A stretch of DNA of 51,535 nt from an uncultured Clostridia bacterium (GTDB lineage Bacteria > Bacillota > Clostridia > TANB77 > CAG-508), in NCBI GenBank assembly GCA_947632585.1, contig CANRPS010000006.1, positions 1 through 51,535 on the forward strand. Reading direction: 5' to 3'. Below are positions 1 through 9,329 of this stretch, one piece after another. Each line of letters begins with the position of its first letter. The stretch's first letter is position 1. Under the pieces are notes generated by a model. It had not been told where the DNA came from, did no database searches, and saw nothing but the letters and a program-made list of their open reading frames with translations. A program made the translations under genes and the position numbers.

Positions 1-48
1 AGATTATTAGAGTTATTTATATTTGGGATAGATAGTTTTACAGTATAA
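1..48 (+). CDS. possible C-terminal tail of an upstream gene
   Basis: Frame 1 is open from the window edge to a TAA at 46-48 (15 residues ending FTV). It could be the end of a gene lying outside the window, but it is too short to identify, and an open stretch of this length is easily met by chance. The terminator-like hairpin about 65 bases downstream fits the end of a transcription unit. Confidence 0.25.
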   Translation, partial: RLLELFIFGIDSFTV

Positions 49-113
49 AAAAGATAGACTTATATAAAAGAATCTATTTAGATTTAAACAAAAATATATT
101 TTACTTTTTTAAT

Positions 114-148
114 AAAAAATAGTAAGAAAAATCTTGCTATTTTTTTTT
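114..148 (+). terminator. intrinsic terminator upstream of ftsQ
   Basis: The arms AATAGTAAG and CTTGCTATT form a stem followed by a run of T. It separates the upstream unit, outside the window, from the division cluster. Confidence 0.7.
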
Positions 149-180
149 GTTTATTGTACAATGTTTTCATGTGAAAAGAG

Positions 181-984
181 GTGAAAAAATTGAGTGATAA
201 TAAAGTAAAAAAAAGTAATAAAAAAAACAAAAATAAATATAAACAAAAAAAGAAAAGTAAAAAACTTATAATTGCTATTTTTACAATTATAGTGTTAATT
301 ACAGGAATTACAATTTTTGCTTTAACAACTCCAATTTTTAATATAACAAATATAGAAGTACAAGGAAATGAAAAATTAGAACCTGAAACTATAATAAGTT
401 TATCTGAAATACAAAAAGGGGAAAATTTATTTGCGATAAAAAAATCAAAAGTAATTTCTTCTATAAAAGAGAATAAATATGTAAATAGTGTAAAAATAAA
501 AAGAAAACTCCCAGATACGATAATTCTTTCTATTGAGGAAAGAAAAGTAAAATATCAAATAAACTTAATAAATAGTTTTGCATATATTGACCAAAATGGT
601 TATATATTAGAAAATTCAACAGTAAAGGCGGAAGTACCTGTACTTATTGGATTTGAAATAAATGAAAATGAAATGCTAAATAAAGAAAGACTAGGAGAAA
701 ATGATTTAATAAAATTAAATGATATGTATAAAATTATGGAAGCTGCAAAAGAAATAGAAATAGATAATCTAATAACAGAAATAAATACAGAAAATAAAGA
801 AGATTATTTATTAATTTTAGAAAGTAAAAACAAAAGAATTTATATTGGAGATACATCAAACTTAACAAATAAAATGTTATATATACAAAAAATTATAGAA
901 AAAGAAGAAGGAAAATCAGGAATAATATTTATAAATGGTGATTTAAGTGCAGGTTTTAAACCATATTTTAGAGAAGATGTTTAA
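181..984 (+). CDS. ftsQ: cell division protein FtsQ/DivIB
   Basis: Bitopic membrane protein of the division septum that links FtsL/DivIC to the late divisome. The 267-residue protein starts with GTG just after an AGAGGTG-like ribosome site. It has a very Lys-rich cytoplasmic tail (residues 1-28), one membrane span (about 29-50), then a POTRA domain with the typical FNITNIEVQGN start and the LPDTIILSIEERK segment, and a beta domain. Length and layout match the FtsQ/DivIB family. It stands first in a division cluster that runs to ftsZ, and its stop lies 12 bases before the better start of the next gene. Firm call. Confidence 0.9.
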   Translation: MKKLSDNKVKKSNKKNKNKYKQKKKSKKLIIAIFTIIVLITGITIFALTTPIFNITNIEVQGNEKLEPETIISLSEIQKGENLFAIKKSKVISSIKENKYVNSVKIKRKLPDTIILSIEERKVKYQINLINSFAYIDQNGYILENSTVKAEVPVLIGFEINENEMLNKERLGENDLIKLNDMYKIMEAAKEIEIDNLITEINTENKEDYLLILESKNKRIYIGDTSNLTNKMLYIQKIIEKEEGKSGIIFINGDLSAGFKPYFREDV

Positions 985-996
985 GAGGTGTTTAAA

Positions 997-1704
997 ATGA
1001 ATAAAAAAGTAGAATCTATTATTCTTATGATAATGTGTTTTATATTAGGAATGGCAGTAGTAGTACAAATAAATAGTGTAAATAATAATGGTACTACTAT
1101 TTCTTCGAATTCAAAAGAAAGTGATTTAAAAACACAAGTATTAAAAATGAAAGAAAAATATGAAAGACAATATAATGAACTAGAAGATTTAACAAAAAAA
1201 CTTGAAGAAGCAAGACAACAAGCTACAAGCAATAATAGTGAATTAGAAGAATTAGAAGCAAAAATAAAACAAGATAACTTATTACTTGGAAATACAAATA
1301 TTAAAGGACCTGGAATTACAATTACACTTACAGATGGAAAAAAGGAATTAACTTTAATTGATTCAGCAGATTTACTTATTCATGCTGAAAATGTATTAGC
1401 AGTTGTAAATGAATTAAAAAATGCAGGAGCAGAAGCAATTTCAATAAATGGAGAAAGAGTTGTAAATACATCGGCTATTTCATGTGATGGAAATATAATT
1501 ATTGTAAATGGAAAAAAAGTTAGTACACCAATTGAAATTGCAGCAATTGGATATGCTCCGAGACTTACTACATTAAGTAGGGCAGGAGGAACTTTGGAAA
1601 ACTTTGCACTAGATGGTAAAGGTGTTGAAATAAAAAAACCAAATAATATAGAAATGCCTAAATTCACAGGTGTATATAGCTTTAAATACATGAAAACTAG
1701 ATAA
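997..1704 (+). CDS. DUF881 family membrane-anchored protein (copy 1)
   Basis: A 235-residue protein with one N-terminal membrane span, a coiled coil (about residues 35-90) and a C-terminal DUF881 domain. The domain includes the segment LKNAGAEAISINGERVVNTS. DUF881 proteins sit next to ftsQ and sbp in many Firmicutes; their molecular role is not established and a link to division is inferred from synteny. I take the start at ATG 997 because AGAGGTG at 984-990 is correctly spaced for it; a GTG at 988 overlaps that site. The second DUF881 gene follows directly and shares the same motif. Confidence 0.85.
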   Translation: MNKKVESIILMIMCFILGMAVVVQINSVNNNGTTISSNSKESDLKTQVLKMKEKYERQYNELEDLTKKLEEARQQATSNNSELEELEAKIKQDNLLLGNTNIKGPGITITLTDGKKELTLIDSADLLIHAENVLAVVNELKNAGAEAISINGERVVNTSAISCDGNIIIVNGKKVSTPIEIAAIGYAPRLTTLSRAGGTLENFALDGKGVEIKKPNNIEMPKFTGVYSFKYMKTR

Positions 1705-1768
1705 TTATTTATGGTTTATAGATAAATCCAAAAAAATCTAAATATAGATATGTTGTAAGGATAATGTT

Positions 1769-2495
1769 ATGGATAAAAAAGGCAAAATAATAATGATAAT
1801 TACTATTCGGAATTATGTGTTTTTTATTAGTAATGACTATGTTTATGCAATTTAAAGTTGTGCAGAAAACAGAAGAAACAAATATTGATATGATGCAAGA
1901 AACTGAACTTCGTCAGGAACTTGCAAGCTGGAAAAACAAGTATGATGAAACGAAAGAAAAATATGATGAGACAATGGAAACTCTTACTTCATATAAAGAG
2001 GAAACGACTGCAGAAAGCAAAACAAGAGAGACTTTAGAAAAAGAACTACAGACATTAGAAGAAGCATTAGGAAGAACAGATGTAGAAGGAGAAGGAGTAA
2101 TAATATATTTAACACAGAAAAAAGATGAAGAATTAGGCGAAGATGAAGAAATGAAGCCAATAATTGCTGAAGACTTAATTTATATAATAAATTATTTGAA
2201 AGATGCAGGTGCAGAGGCTATATCAATAAACGGAGAAAGAGTTGTAAATACTACATATTTAGTAGATGTAGGAGAAACAATAAAAATTAATAGTAAATAT
2301 TTAAGAGAAACAACTTTTGAAATAAAAGCAATAGGAAATAGCACATATCTAGAAAGTAGTATTTTTGGAAAAGGTGGCTATGCAGAAACATTAGATGTGT
2401 CAGGAATTAAAGCAAGTTGTGAAAAATCAAATAAAGTTCAAATCTCAAAATATGAAGGAGATTTTGAAATAAAATATACTGAGGAGGCAGATTAG
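1769..2495 (+). CDS. DUF881 family protein (copy 2), read through a +1 shift at CGG
   Basis: Paralogue of the previous gene: N-terminal membrane span, long coiled coil (about residues 35-95), then a DUF881 domain with LKDAGAEAISINGERVVNTT. The start is ATG 1769, with AAGGA at 1757-1761. From there the frame reads MDKKGKIIMIITI and meets CGG at 1808-1810 (codon 14). In that frame it stops about 15 codons later. Skipping the C gives GGA ATT ATG and continues the hydrophobic span as GIMCFLLVMTMF to the stop at 2495, for 241 residues. The only in-frame ATG downstream (1815) would cut the signal anchor and has no ribosome site. The break is one of nine of the same form in this window. Confidence 0.8.
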
Positions 2496-2497
2496 TT

Positions 2498-2887
2498 ATG
2501 ATATTTATTTCAATTTTAATAGGATGTATTTTAGGAGCAATAGTAGGAATTAATATTCCTACAATATCATATACATATTCAAACTATTTAGCAATAGCAA
2601 TTATAGCAGCATTAGATTCTGTTTTTGGGGGCATAACAGGAATACTAAAAAAGGAATTTGATATTAAAGTATTTATATCTGGATTTTTCTGTAATAGTAT
2701 ACTTTCAATGCTTCTTACTTATTTAGGTAGCAAGTTAAATGTAGATATATATCTAGCAGCTATTGTAGTTTTTGTAGGAAGAATGTTTATTAATTTGACA
2801 ATAATAAGAAAATATTACATAGACAAATGGTCAAAAAAGTATGAAGAATATAAAATAAAAAAACAAAGAAATACCAAACAAAATTGA
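2498..2887 (+). CDS. sbp: small basic membrane protein, Sbp/DUF1290 family
   Basis: A 129-residue integral membrane protein with about three to four hydrophobic segments and a basic C-terminal tail (KKYEEYKIKKQR). It begins with IFISILIGCILGAIVG and contains AIIAALDSVFGGITG, which resembles the Sbp/DUF1290 family found between DUF881 genes and ftsA/ftsZ in Firmicutes. Biochemical function is unknown. The gene begins two bases after the DUF881 stop with GGAGG upstream, so it is very likely co-transcribed with ftsQ and the DUF881 pair. The next gene has its own promoter. Confidence 0.8.
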   Translation: MIFISILIGCILGAIVGINIPTISYTYSNYLAIAIIAALDSVFGGITGILKKEFDIKVFISGFFCNSILSMLLTYLGSKLNVDIYLAAIVVFVGRMFINLTIIRKYYIDKWSKKYEEYKIKKQRNTKQN

Positions 2888-2962
2888 CGTAAGGTTACAT
2901 AAATCAAGAAAAGAATGTTACAAAAAGATTACAAAAAGATTACAAAAATATAACAAATTCTA

Positions 2963-2991
2963 TTGACATTTGTCTCAAAATGTAATATATA
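2963..2991 (+). promoter_or_regulatory. sigma-A-type promoter for ftsA
   Basis: TTGACA (2963-2968), a 17-base spacer and TATATA (2986-2991). A transcript would begin near 2998, which lies downstream of an ATG at 2970 and so supports the TTG start of ftsA at 3033. Just upstream (about 2915-2955) is a short tandem run of the unit AAAAAGATTAC. Confidence 0.6.
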
Positions 2992-3032
2992 TAAACCTAG
3001 AAAAAATTAATTTGAAATATGGAGGAAGTATC

Positions 3033-4263
3033 TTGGCAATAGGTGATATTATAGTGGGAATAGACATAGGTACTACTAAGGTTTGCTTGACCACTGGCGA
3101 AGTAAACAATTTTGGACAGATAGAAATAATATGTTGTACCTCATATAAATGTAATGGATTAAAAAAAGGCAAGATAGTTGATGAAGATGAAATTACTTTA
3201 AGTATTTCTAAAACTATCAAGCAAACAGAAGAAGAAACCGGACTAAAAATAAATTCAGCTTATGTAACCATTCCAGGAAAATATGTAACAATAGTTCAAA
3301 ATAGTATACAAAAAGAAGTCAAAGATAAATTCGCAGGCATTTCGCGGAAAAGATTTACAAAATGCTATAATGCAAGTCAAAGATATAGAAATACCAGAAA
3401 ATAAAGTATTAATAGATTTAGACATAAATGAAATTACATTAGATAATGGAAAAATTGTAACAGATCCTATAGGAAGTTTTGCTTCCTCATTTGTTATAAC
3501 AGCTCAAGTATTATTAGCTGAAAAAGAGTATATAAGAAAATTAACAGGTATATTTAAAAAAGCAGGAGTAGAAATAGATGGAATAATTCCTGTAACACTT
3601 GCGGAAAGAAATTTAATACTAGATAAAAATGAATTATTTGATAATGTAATGCTTTTAGATATAGGAGCTGAAAATACTGACATAGGAGTATTTGAGGGAA
3701 ATGTCTTTAAATATACAAATACAATAACATTAGGTGGAAATAATATAACACATGATATAGCTGTTGTATTAGGGATAGAAGAATCAGAAGCAGAAAAATT
3801 AAAGAGACAATATGGACTAGCTCTAAAATCATTTATAGATAATGATAATGAGATAATGTTAAATACATGTGCTGATGAATCAAGAAAAAAAGTCATCAAA
3901 AGTTCTGAACTTATAGAGATTATGGAGGCAAGAATAGAGGAGATATTCTCAATAATAAATAAAGACATAACAAATCAAGGATTAAAATCAAAAATAAATA
4001 ATGTAATACTTACTGGTCAAGGAATAACAAATATTAATAAAAGTGATGTAGCAGGAAAAATAGTCTTAAATATTCCAGTAAAAATATCAACAGGTAGAGC
4101 TGTTGTTATAGTAAAACCAGAGTATAGAACAAGTTATGCTTTAATTAGATACATAGCATCAAGACCATTTACAAAATCAGTATCAAGTAAAATAGACACA
4201 AATTCAAAAGAGAATTTATGGAAAAAGGTTATTTCCAGAGTGAAGGAATTTTTTTATAGTTAA
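3033..4263 (+). CDS. ftsA: cell division protein FtsA, read through a +1 shift at CGG
   Basis: Actin-like ATPase that tethers FtsZ to the membrane. The TTG start at 3033 has GGAGGA at 3021-3026 and follows the promoter; the protein begins MAIGDIIVGIDIGTTK, the phosphate-1 motif. The zero frame meets CGG at 3345-3347 (codon 105) and would stop about 20 codons later. Skipping the C gives AGIS-G-KDLQNAIMQVK and then an uninterrupted FtsA: the LLDIGAENTDI phosphate-2 motif, the adenosine motif VILTGQGI, and a C-terminal amphipathic helix (WKKVISRVKEFFYS). Total 409 residues, normal for FtsA. Because FtsA is part of the core divisome and its two halves are intact and adjacent, I read this as one functional gene and not a pseudogene. 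Confidence 0.85.
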
Positions 4264-4289
4264 GTTATTTGAAAATACAACAAATAACT
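4263..4289 (+). other. hairpin between ftsA and ftsZ
   Basis: AGTTATTTG and CAAATAACT form a 9-bp stem with no T-tract, beginning at the last base of the ftsA stop. It could be an RNA processing or stability element between the two genes. No terminator function is evident. Confidence 0.4.
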
Positions 4290-4335
4290 AATACAACAAA
4301 AAACGAAGTTGTAGAATATTAAGGAGGATTAAAAA

Positions 4336-5460
4336 ATGATGGATTATGATGAAAATAACTCAAATTTAACAATGATGGATGGAGCAGCTACAATAAAAGT
4401 AATAGGTGTAGGTGGCGCTGGAAATAATGCAGTAAACAGAATGCTAGATTTAGGAATAAAAAATGTAGATTTTATAGCAGTAAATACAGATAGACAAGCA
4501 CTTCAAAAATCTAAAGCAAACACAAAAATACAAATTGGAGAAAAAATAACAAGAGGACTTGGAGCAGGAGCTAATCCAGATATAGGAGCTCAATCAGCTG
4601 AAGAAAGTAAAACTGAACTTTCAGAAGTTTTAAGAGGAGCAGATATGGTATTCGTAACTTGTGGTATGGGTGGAGGAACTGGAACAGGTGCTGCACCAGT
4701 AGTTGCAGGTTTAGCAAAAGAAATGGGAATTTTAACAATTGGTGTTGTTACAAAACCATTTACATTTGAAGGTAAAAAACGTTTAGCTCAAGCAGAACGT
4801 GGAATTGAAAGTTTAAAATCAAAAGTTGATACATTAATAGTAATACCAAATGATAAATTACTTCAAATAATAGATAGAAAAACATCAATGACAGAAGCAT
4901 TTTTAATGGCAGATGATATTTTAAGACAAGGTGTACAAGGTATATCAGATTTAATAACAGTAACAGGAACAGTAAACTTAGACTTTGCAGATGTTAAAAC
5001 AATAATGTTAAATACTGGTATGGCACATATGGGAACAGGATTTGCATCAGGAGAAAATAAAGCAGAAGATGCAGCAAAAGAGGCCATCCAAAGTCCATTA
5101 TTAGAAACTTCTATTGAAGGAGCAAGAGGAGTAATAATAAATATAACAGGTGGAGAAGACTTGGGACTACAAGAAGTAAATACAGCAGCTGAATTAATCC
5201 AACGCAGTGTAGATCCAGAAGCAAATATAATCTTTGGTACAGTTATAGATCCAAGTATGACTGATGCAATCAAAATAACAGTAATTGCAACTGGATTTGA
5301 ACAACCAGATGAAATGAAACAAAGATTGGATTCGATGAATATGGCTACAAAGCCATGGGAAAAGAAGGTAAGTTCAATTCCATCTACTCAAGATTTAAAT
5401 TCATCTCAAAATGATTTAGATATACCATCATTTTTAAGAAAAAATAAAAATAAAAACTAA
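4336..5460 (+). CDS. ftsZ: cell division GTPase FtsZ
   Basis: Tubulin-like GTPase that forms the Z-ring. The 374-residue protein starts at ATG 4336 after AAGGAGGA. It has [17 protein letters not shown] at the N-terminus, the tubulin signature [12 protein letters not shown] (about residues 115-126), the NPDKLL-like [10 protein letters not shown], and a C-terminal conserved tail DIPSFLRKN that binds FtsA. No frame breaks and no CGG codons. A strong terminator follows at once. Confidence 0.98.
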   Translation: MMDYDENNSNLTMMDGAATIKVIGVGGAGNNAVNRMLDLGIKNVDFIAVNTDRQALQKSKANTKIQIGEKITRGLGAGANPDIGAQSAEESKTELSEVLRGADMVFVTCGMGGGTGTGAAPVVAGLAKEMGILTIGVVTKPFTFEGKKRLAQAERGIESLKSKVDTLIVIPNDKLLQIIDRKTSMTEAFLMADDILRQGVQGISDLITVTGTVNLDFADVKTIMLNTGMAHMGTGFASGENKAEDAAKEAIQSPLLETSIEGARGVIINITGGEDLGLQEVNTAAELIQRSVDPEANIIFGTVIDPSMTDAIKITVIATGFEQPDEMKQRLDSMNMATKPWEKKVSSIPSTQDLNSSQNDLDIPSFLRKNKNKN

Positions 5461-5470
5461 AATACATATA

Positions 5471-5508
5471 AAAAAACTCTAGTATTAGAAAAATACTAGA
5501 GTTTTTTT
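5471..5508 (+). terminator. intrinsic terminator after ftsZ
   Basis: The arms AAACTCTAGTATT and AATACTAGAGTTT are followed by a T-run. It closes the division cluster. Confidence 0.9.
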
Positions 5509-5554
5509 ATGTATATTTTTATAAAATATGGAAAAAATATTAAAAAAGTATAAA

Positions 5555-5584
5555 GTTTGAATGCAAATAAAAACTAACATTCTA
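5555..5584 (+). promoter_or_regulatory. possible forespore (sigma-G type) promoter of the spoVA operon
   Basis: GTTTG (5555-5559), an 18-base gap and CATTCTA (5578-5584). The -10 matches the known sigma-G/sigma-F pattern CATnnTA well, the -35 less well. spoVA operons are transcribed by sigma-G in Bacillus subtilis, which supports the reading; the site itself is a weak match. Confidence 0.35.
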
Positions 5585-5625
5585 GTATACTTAAAATATT
5601 TATTAAGAAAGGAAAAAATATTATT

Positions 5626-6090
5626 ATGGATAATATGATGGAAACAGCTAAAGAATATCAAGAATATGTAAATCAAAAATCACCTAATTCTCCTATATGG
5701 AAAAATTGTTTTAATGCATTTTGGATAGGTGGATTAATATGTTCTATAGGACAAATAATATTTTCTTTTTGTTTATATAAAGGATTAGATGAAACGACAT
5801 CTGGCACAATAGTATCAATAACATTAATTGCATTAAGTGCATTTTTAACAGCTCTTAATTGGTTTAACAAAATAGGAAAAATTGCAGGAGCAGGATCTCT
5901 TATTCCTATTACAGGTTTTGCAAATTCAATAGTTGCACCTGCTATGGAATATAAATCTGAAGGATATGTTATGGGAGTAGGCGCAAAAATGTTTACAGTT
6001 GCTGGACCAGTACTTGTGTATGGGATTTCAAGTGGAATTATCGTTGGATTAATATATTTTTTATTTAATGCACAAGCAGTATTAGTTTAA
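5626..6090 (+). CDS. spoVAC: stage V sporulation protein AC
   Basis: Integral membrane protein of the SpoVA channel, which moves dipicolinic acid (with calcium) into the forespore and out at germination. The 154-residue protein has a soluble N-terminus (residues 1-28), then about four membrane spans, including the segment FWIGGLICSIGQIIF and a motif-rich loop GAGSLIPITGFANSIVAPAMEYKSEG typical of SpoVAC/AE. It starts at ATG 5626 with AAGAAAGG upstream, and is the first gene of a spoVAC-AD-AE operon with 15 bases to spoVAD. Its fold is related to that of SpoVAE downstream. Confidence 0.93.
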   Translation: MDNMMETAKEYQEYVNQKSPNSPIWKNCFNAFWIGGLICSIGQIIFSFCLYKGLDETTSGTIVSITLIALSAFLTALNWFNKIGKIAGAGSLIPITGFANSIVAPAMEYKSEGYVMGVGAKMFTVAGPVLVYGISSGIIVGLIYFLFNAQAVLV

Positions 6091-6105
6091 AAAGGAGGAA
6101 ATTTT

Positions 6106-7108
6106 ATGCAAAAAATAGGAAAACAGACATTAAAATTTGATTTAAAGCCAATTATTTTAGAAACAGCTTGTATAGCAGGACCAAAAGAAGCAGATGGACC
6201 ATTAGCAAAATATTTTGATGAATGCTTAGAAGATGAAATGTGGGGAGAAAAAAGTTGGGAAAAGGCTGAAAGTAAAATAGTTAAAGAAACTGTTAATATG
6301 TTAATTTCTAAATCAGGAGTACCATCTGATAAAATTGATTATTGTTTTGCAGGGGATTTATTAAATCAATGTATTTCTTCAAGTTTTGGATTACGTGAAC
6401 TTAATGTTCCATTTTATGGCATATTTGGTGCATGTTCTACATTTGTAGAGGGATTACAATTAGCTTCAGTTTTTATAGAAGGAGGAGTAAATTATGCAAT
6501 CTGTAGTGCATCAAGTCATTTCTGTAGTTCAGAAAGACAATTTAGATTTCCACTAGAACTTGGAAACCAAAGGCCGCCTACATCACAATGGACAGTTACA
6601 GCATGTGGAGCCGCAATGCTTGCAAAAGAAGGAGATGGTCCTAAAATTACTTATATAACAACAGGAAAAATTGTTGATATGGGAATAAAAGATGCAAATA
6701 ATATGGGAGCAGCAATGGCACCAGCAGCATTTGATAGTTTAATGACTCATTTTAAAGATACTGGAAGAAAACCAAGTGATTATGATGCAATTTTAACAGG
6801 GGATTTAGGACATATAGGTAAAGATATTTTAATTGATTTATGTGATAATGCAGGATATAATATTAAATCAGTTTATAATGATTGTGGTGTATTAATTTTC
6901 GATAAATTGACTCAAGATACACATTCACGGAGGAAGTGGATGTGGATGTTGTGCAAGTGTATTTTCTGGATATTTATTTAAAGAATTAAAAGAGAAAAAA
7001 CTAAAAAAAATATTGTTAATAGCAACAGGAGCCTTAATGAATTCAATGAGTTCACAACAGGGAGAATCTATACCTGGAATTGCTCAAGCAATTTCTATTG
7101 AAATATAA
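6106..7108 (+). CDS. spoVAD: stage V sporulation protein AD, read through a +1 shift at CGG
   Basis: Soluble SpoVA subunit with a thiolase/ketoacyl-synthase fold that binds dipicolinic acid at the inner forespore membrane. It starts at ATG 6106 after AAAGGAGG. The N-terminal three quarters read normally: ETACIAGPKEADGPL, the cysteine-bearing FGACSTFVEGLQLAS, FPLELGNQRPPTSQWTVTACGA and GDLGHIGKD. At codon 275 the frame meets CGG (6928-6930). Skipping its C gives HS-G-GSGCGCCASVFSGY, the conserved glycine-rich C-terminal motif, and the frame runs to TAA at 7106-7108, for 333 residues (normal length). Without the shift the last 60 residues would be replaced by a short unrelated tail ending at 6981. 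It lies in an intact operon, so I infer a working gene. Confidence 0.87.
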
Positions 7109-7139
7109 TTAGAATTAAAGATTCGGAAAGGAAATATAT

Positions 7140-7526
7140 ATGGAATTTTGGCAAAATTTTGATTGGTCTTTATTATTACGATGTTTTATAGTTGGAGGAT
7201 TTATTTGCATTATAGGACAAATTCTAATTGACAAAACAAAACTTACTCCTGCAAGAATTTTAGTAATGTTTGTAACTATTGGAACGATTTTAGGAGGGCT
7301 TGGTATATATAAATATTTAGTAGACTTTGCAGGTTGTGGAGCAACAGTTCCATTAACAGGATTTGGAAACAATTTAGCAAAAGGAACTATTGAAGCCGTA
7401 AAAGAAAATGGATTTATAGGAATATTTACAGGAGGACTAAAAGCATGTGCAGGAGGAGTAGCTGCAGCCGTATTTTTTGGATATATAGCATCACTAATTT
7501 CAAAGCCAAAAATGAAAAAACAATAA
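7140..7526 (+). CDS. spoVAE: stage V sporulation protein AE
   Basis: A 128-residue membrane subunit of the dipicolinate channel, with about four spans. It shows ILIDKTKLTPARILV and the loop GCGATVPLTGFGNNLAKG, which parallels the ITGFANSI loop of SpoVAC. The start at ATG 7140 has GGAAAGGA just upstream. It is the last gene of the spoVA operon and is followed by a strong terminator. Length matches the short SpoVAE (SpoVAEb) form. Confidence 0.92.
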   Translation: MEFWQNFDWSLLLRCFIVGGFICIIGQILIDKTKLTPARILVMFVTIGTILGGLGIYKYLVDFAGCGATVPLTGFGNNLAKGTIEAVKENGFIGIFTGGLKACAGGVAAAVFFGYIASLISKPKMKKQ

Positions 7527-7531
7527 AAGTA

Positions 7532-7568
7532 AATAAAGATTACTTTAGTTAATAAAGTAATCTTTATT
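7532..7568 (+). terminator. intrinsic terminator after spoVAE
   Basis: The near-perfect arms AATAAAGATTACTTTA and TAAAGTAATCTTTATT lie directly after the stop of spoVAE, followed by T-rich sequence. Confidence 0.85.
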
Positions 7569-7648
7569 TTATTAATTATCAAAAATATTACAAAAAACGT
7601 CAAATATTACGGACATTTTACATTTACATGACATTTAGTTTAAATATA

Positions 7649-7677
7649 TTGATTTTACAGATTAAAAAATATACAAT
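7649..7677 (+). promoter_or_regulatory. promoter for the type IV pilus operon
   Basis: TTGATT (7649-7654), 17 bases, TACAAT (7672-7677), placed about 35 bases before pilM and after the spoVA terminator. The match to the vegetative consensus is fair. Confidence 0.5.
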
Positions 7678-7712
7678 AAAAAAAGAAAAATAATAAAGCA
7701 AGGAGTGCCAAA

Positions 7713-9329
7713 ATGCAAAAGTGCTTAGGTATTTATATTGAAAATAATATAATAAAATATGCCAAAGTCTCAAAAGATAAAGGAGACTTTAAAATTGAAG
7801 CTTTTGGTATGAAATTCTATGAAGATGACGTAAATTTAGAAATTAAGAAAATTATAGAAGAAACATTTAGTTTTAATACACCAATAAGTGTTAATTTAAG
7901 TAGTGAAAAATATTTGTATTATGATATATTTGCACTACTTTCTAAACAAGATATACAAAAAAGTGTAGTAACCGAATTTGAAACTTATTGTGATGAGAAT
8001 AAATATAATTCAAAAGCATTTGAAACTAGACATGCTATTGTACCAAATGTACAAGATGGAGAAAAATTAAGAGCAATACAAGTTGTAGTAAATAAAATAG
8101 AATTAAATAAACAAAAATCTTATTTTGCTAAAGATAATTTAATAAGAATTACTCCAATTGGAACATCAATAGTTAGTGTAGGAAAATTAGATAAAAAAGA
8201 AAATTCAATTATTATAAATATGGAAGAAAAGACTACAATTACAACTATATATAATAATCAGATATATGATGTAGAAACATTAGATATAGGTAGTGAAGAA
8301 ATATTAGGAAAAATAAATAGAATTGAAAACTCTATGAGTAAAGCATATGAAATATGTAAAGGAACAACTATTTATACTTCTGATGCAGAAGTAGACCAAA
8401 TCGAACAACCATATTTAGAGGAAATATTACCTACTTTATATCAGATAAGTCAAAGGATGAAAGAAATAGTTGATTCTTCTCCTGAAAAAATATCTGTAGT
8501 ATATTTAACAGGAACATTAGCATCAATAAATAATATAGATTTATATTTCCAAGAGTTTTTGACTACAGCAGATTGTAAAATATTGAAACCAAATATATTA
8601 GAAGCATCATCAACACAGGTAAATATAAAAGATTACATAGAAGTAAATAGTGCTATATCACTTGCAATGACTGCTTTGGGAGAAGGTTCACAAAGTATGA
8701 ACTTCAAGGAAGTAAATATCTTACAAAAATTTAATATATTAACTTCTAGAAATAATAAACCAAGCAAAGCTGAAAAATCAGAAAAGAAAATAAAGATAGA
8801 CTTTTCATTTAAAGGTGAACTTAATAAAACAGAAAAAATTTTAATAAGAACTATAGTTGCAATATTTTTAGTAAATATAATATTTCTTACATTTTCTAAA
8901 CTATTGTATAGTCAGATGAAAAAGAAGGAACAAGAAATTGATGGATTAATTGCATCAGAAAATTCAGAAATAGGAAAAATAAATGCTGATACAGATACAT
9001 TAAAAGAAATAGAAAGTACATATGTTGAAAAAGCAGAAAAATTAAAAACGATAAATGAAAAAATAAGTAACATAGCTGAGATGAAAAACACTATACCTAA
9101 TTTATTAAATCAGATAATGTTTTCAATACCAGAAGCTGTACAACTTGTTTCAATACAAAACACTACAGAAAGACATATTGTAATTGAAGCAAAATCAACA
9201 GATTACGATCAATTAGGTTACTTTATATCAAAATTAAAATTAGCTGGACATTTGAAAAATGTAGTATCATCTAGTAGTTTTAAAAATGATGGATATGTTA
9301 GAGTTACTATAGAAGGAGAGTTGCCATGA
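7713..9329 (+). CDS. type IV pilus assembly protein, PilM-PilN fusion
   Basis: A 538-residue protein joining two pilus platform subunits usually encoded separately. Residues 1 to about 345 form a PilM-like actin-fold domain (start QKCLGIYIENNIIKYAKVSK; later DIGSEEILGKI and VYLTGTLASI). A charged linker (SKAEKSEKKIKIDFSF) leads to a membrane span near residues 385-405 (IRTIVAIFLVNIIFLTF). A coiled coil (about 408-470) and a C-terminal ferredoxin-like domain (VQLVSIQNTTERHIVIEAKS) follow, as in PilN. In other bacteria PilM binds the N-terminal tail of PilN in the cytoplasm, so a fusion would fix that complex. ATG 7713 is preceded by AAGGAGTG. It overlaps pilO by four bases. Confidence 0.82.
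   Translation: MQKCLGIYIENNIIKYAKVSKDKGDFKIEAFGMKFYEDDVNLEIKKIIEETFSFNTPISVNLSSEKYLYYDIFALLSKQDIQKSVVTEFETYCDENKYNSKAFETRHAIVPNVQDGEKLRAIQVVVNKIELNKQKSYFAKDNLIRITPIGTSIVSVGKLDKKENSIIINMEEKTTITTIYNNQIYDVETLDIGSEEILGKINRIENSMSKAYEICKGTTIYTSDAEVDQIEQPYLEEILPTLYQISQRMKEIVDSSPEKISVVYLTGTLASINNIDLYFQEFLTTADCKILKPNILEASSTQVNIKDYIEVNSAISLAMTALGEGSQSMNFKEVNILQKFNILTSRNNKPSKAEKSEKKIKIDFSFKGELNKTEKILIRTIVAIFLVNIIFLTFSKLLYSQMKKKEQEIDGLIASENSEIGKINADTDTLKEIESTYVEKAEKLKTINEKISNIAEMKNTIPNLLNQIMFSIPEAVQLVSIQNTTERHIVIEAKSTDYDQLGYFISKLKLAGHLKNVVSSSSFKNDGYVRVTIEGELP

Noticed and set aside
2970..3032. FtsA start at the ATG at 2970
   Set aside because: A consensus promoter would start transcription downstream of it, it has no ribosome site, and TTG 3033 has GGAGGA at good distance and gives the normal N-terminus.
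3345..3347. CGG reassigned to another amino acid such as Trp or Gln
   Set aside because: Reassignment would not restore the frame. At each site the downstream coding continues only in the +1 frame.
7532..7568. Riboswitch ahead of the pilus operon
   Set aside because: The only strong structure is the spoVAE terminator; the remaining leader is short and unstructured.
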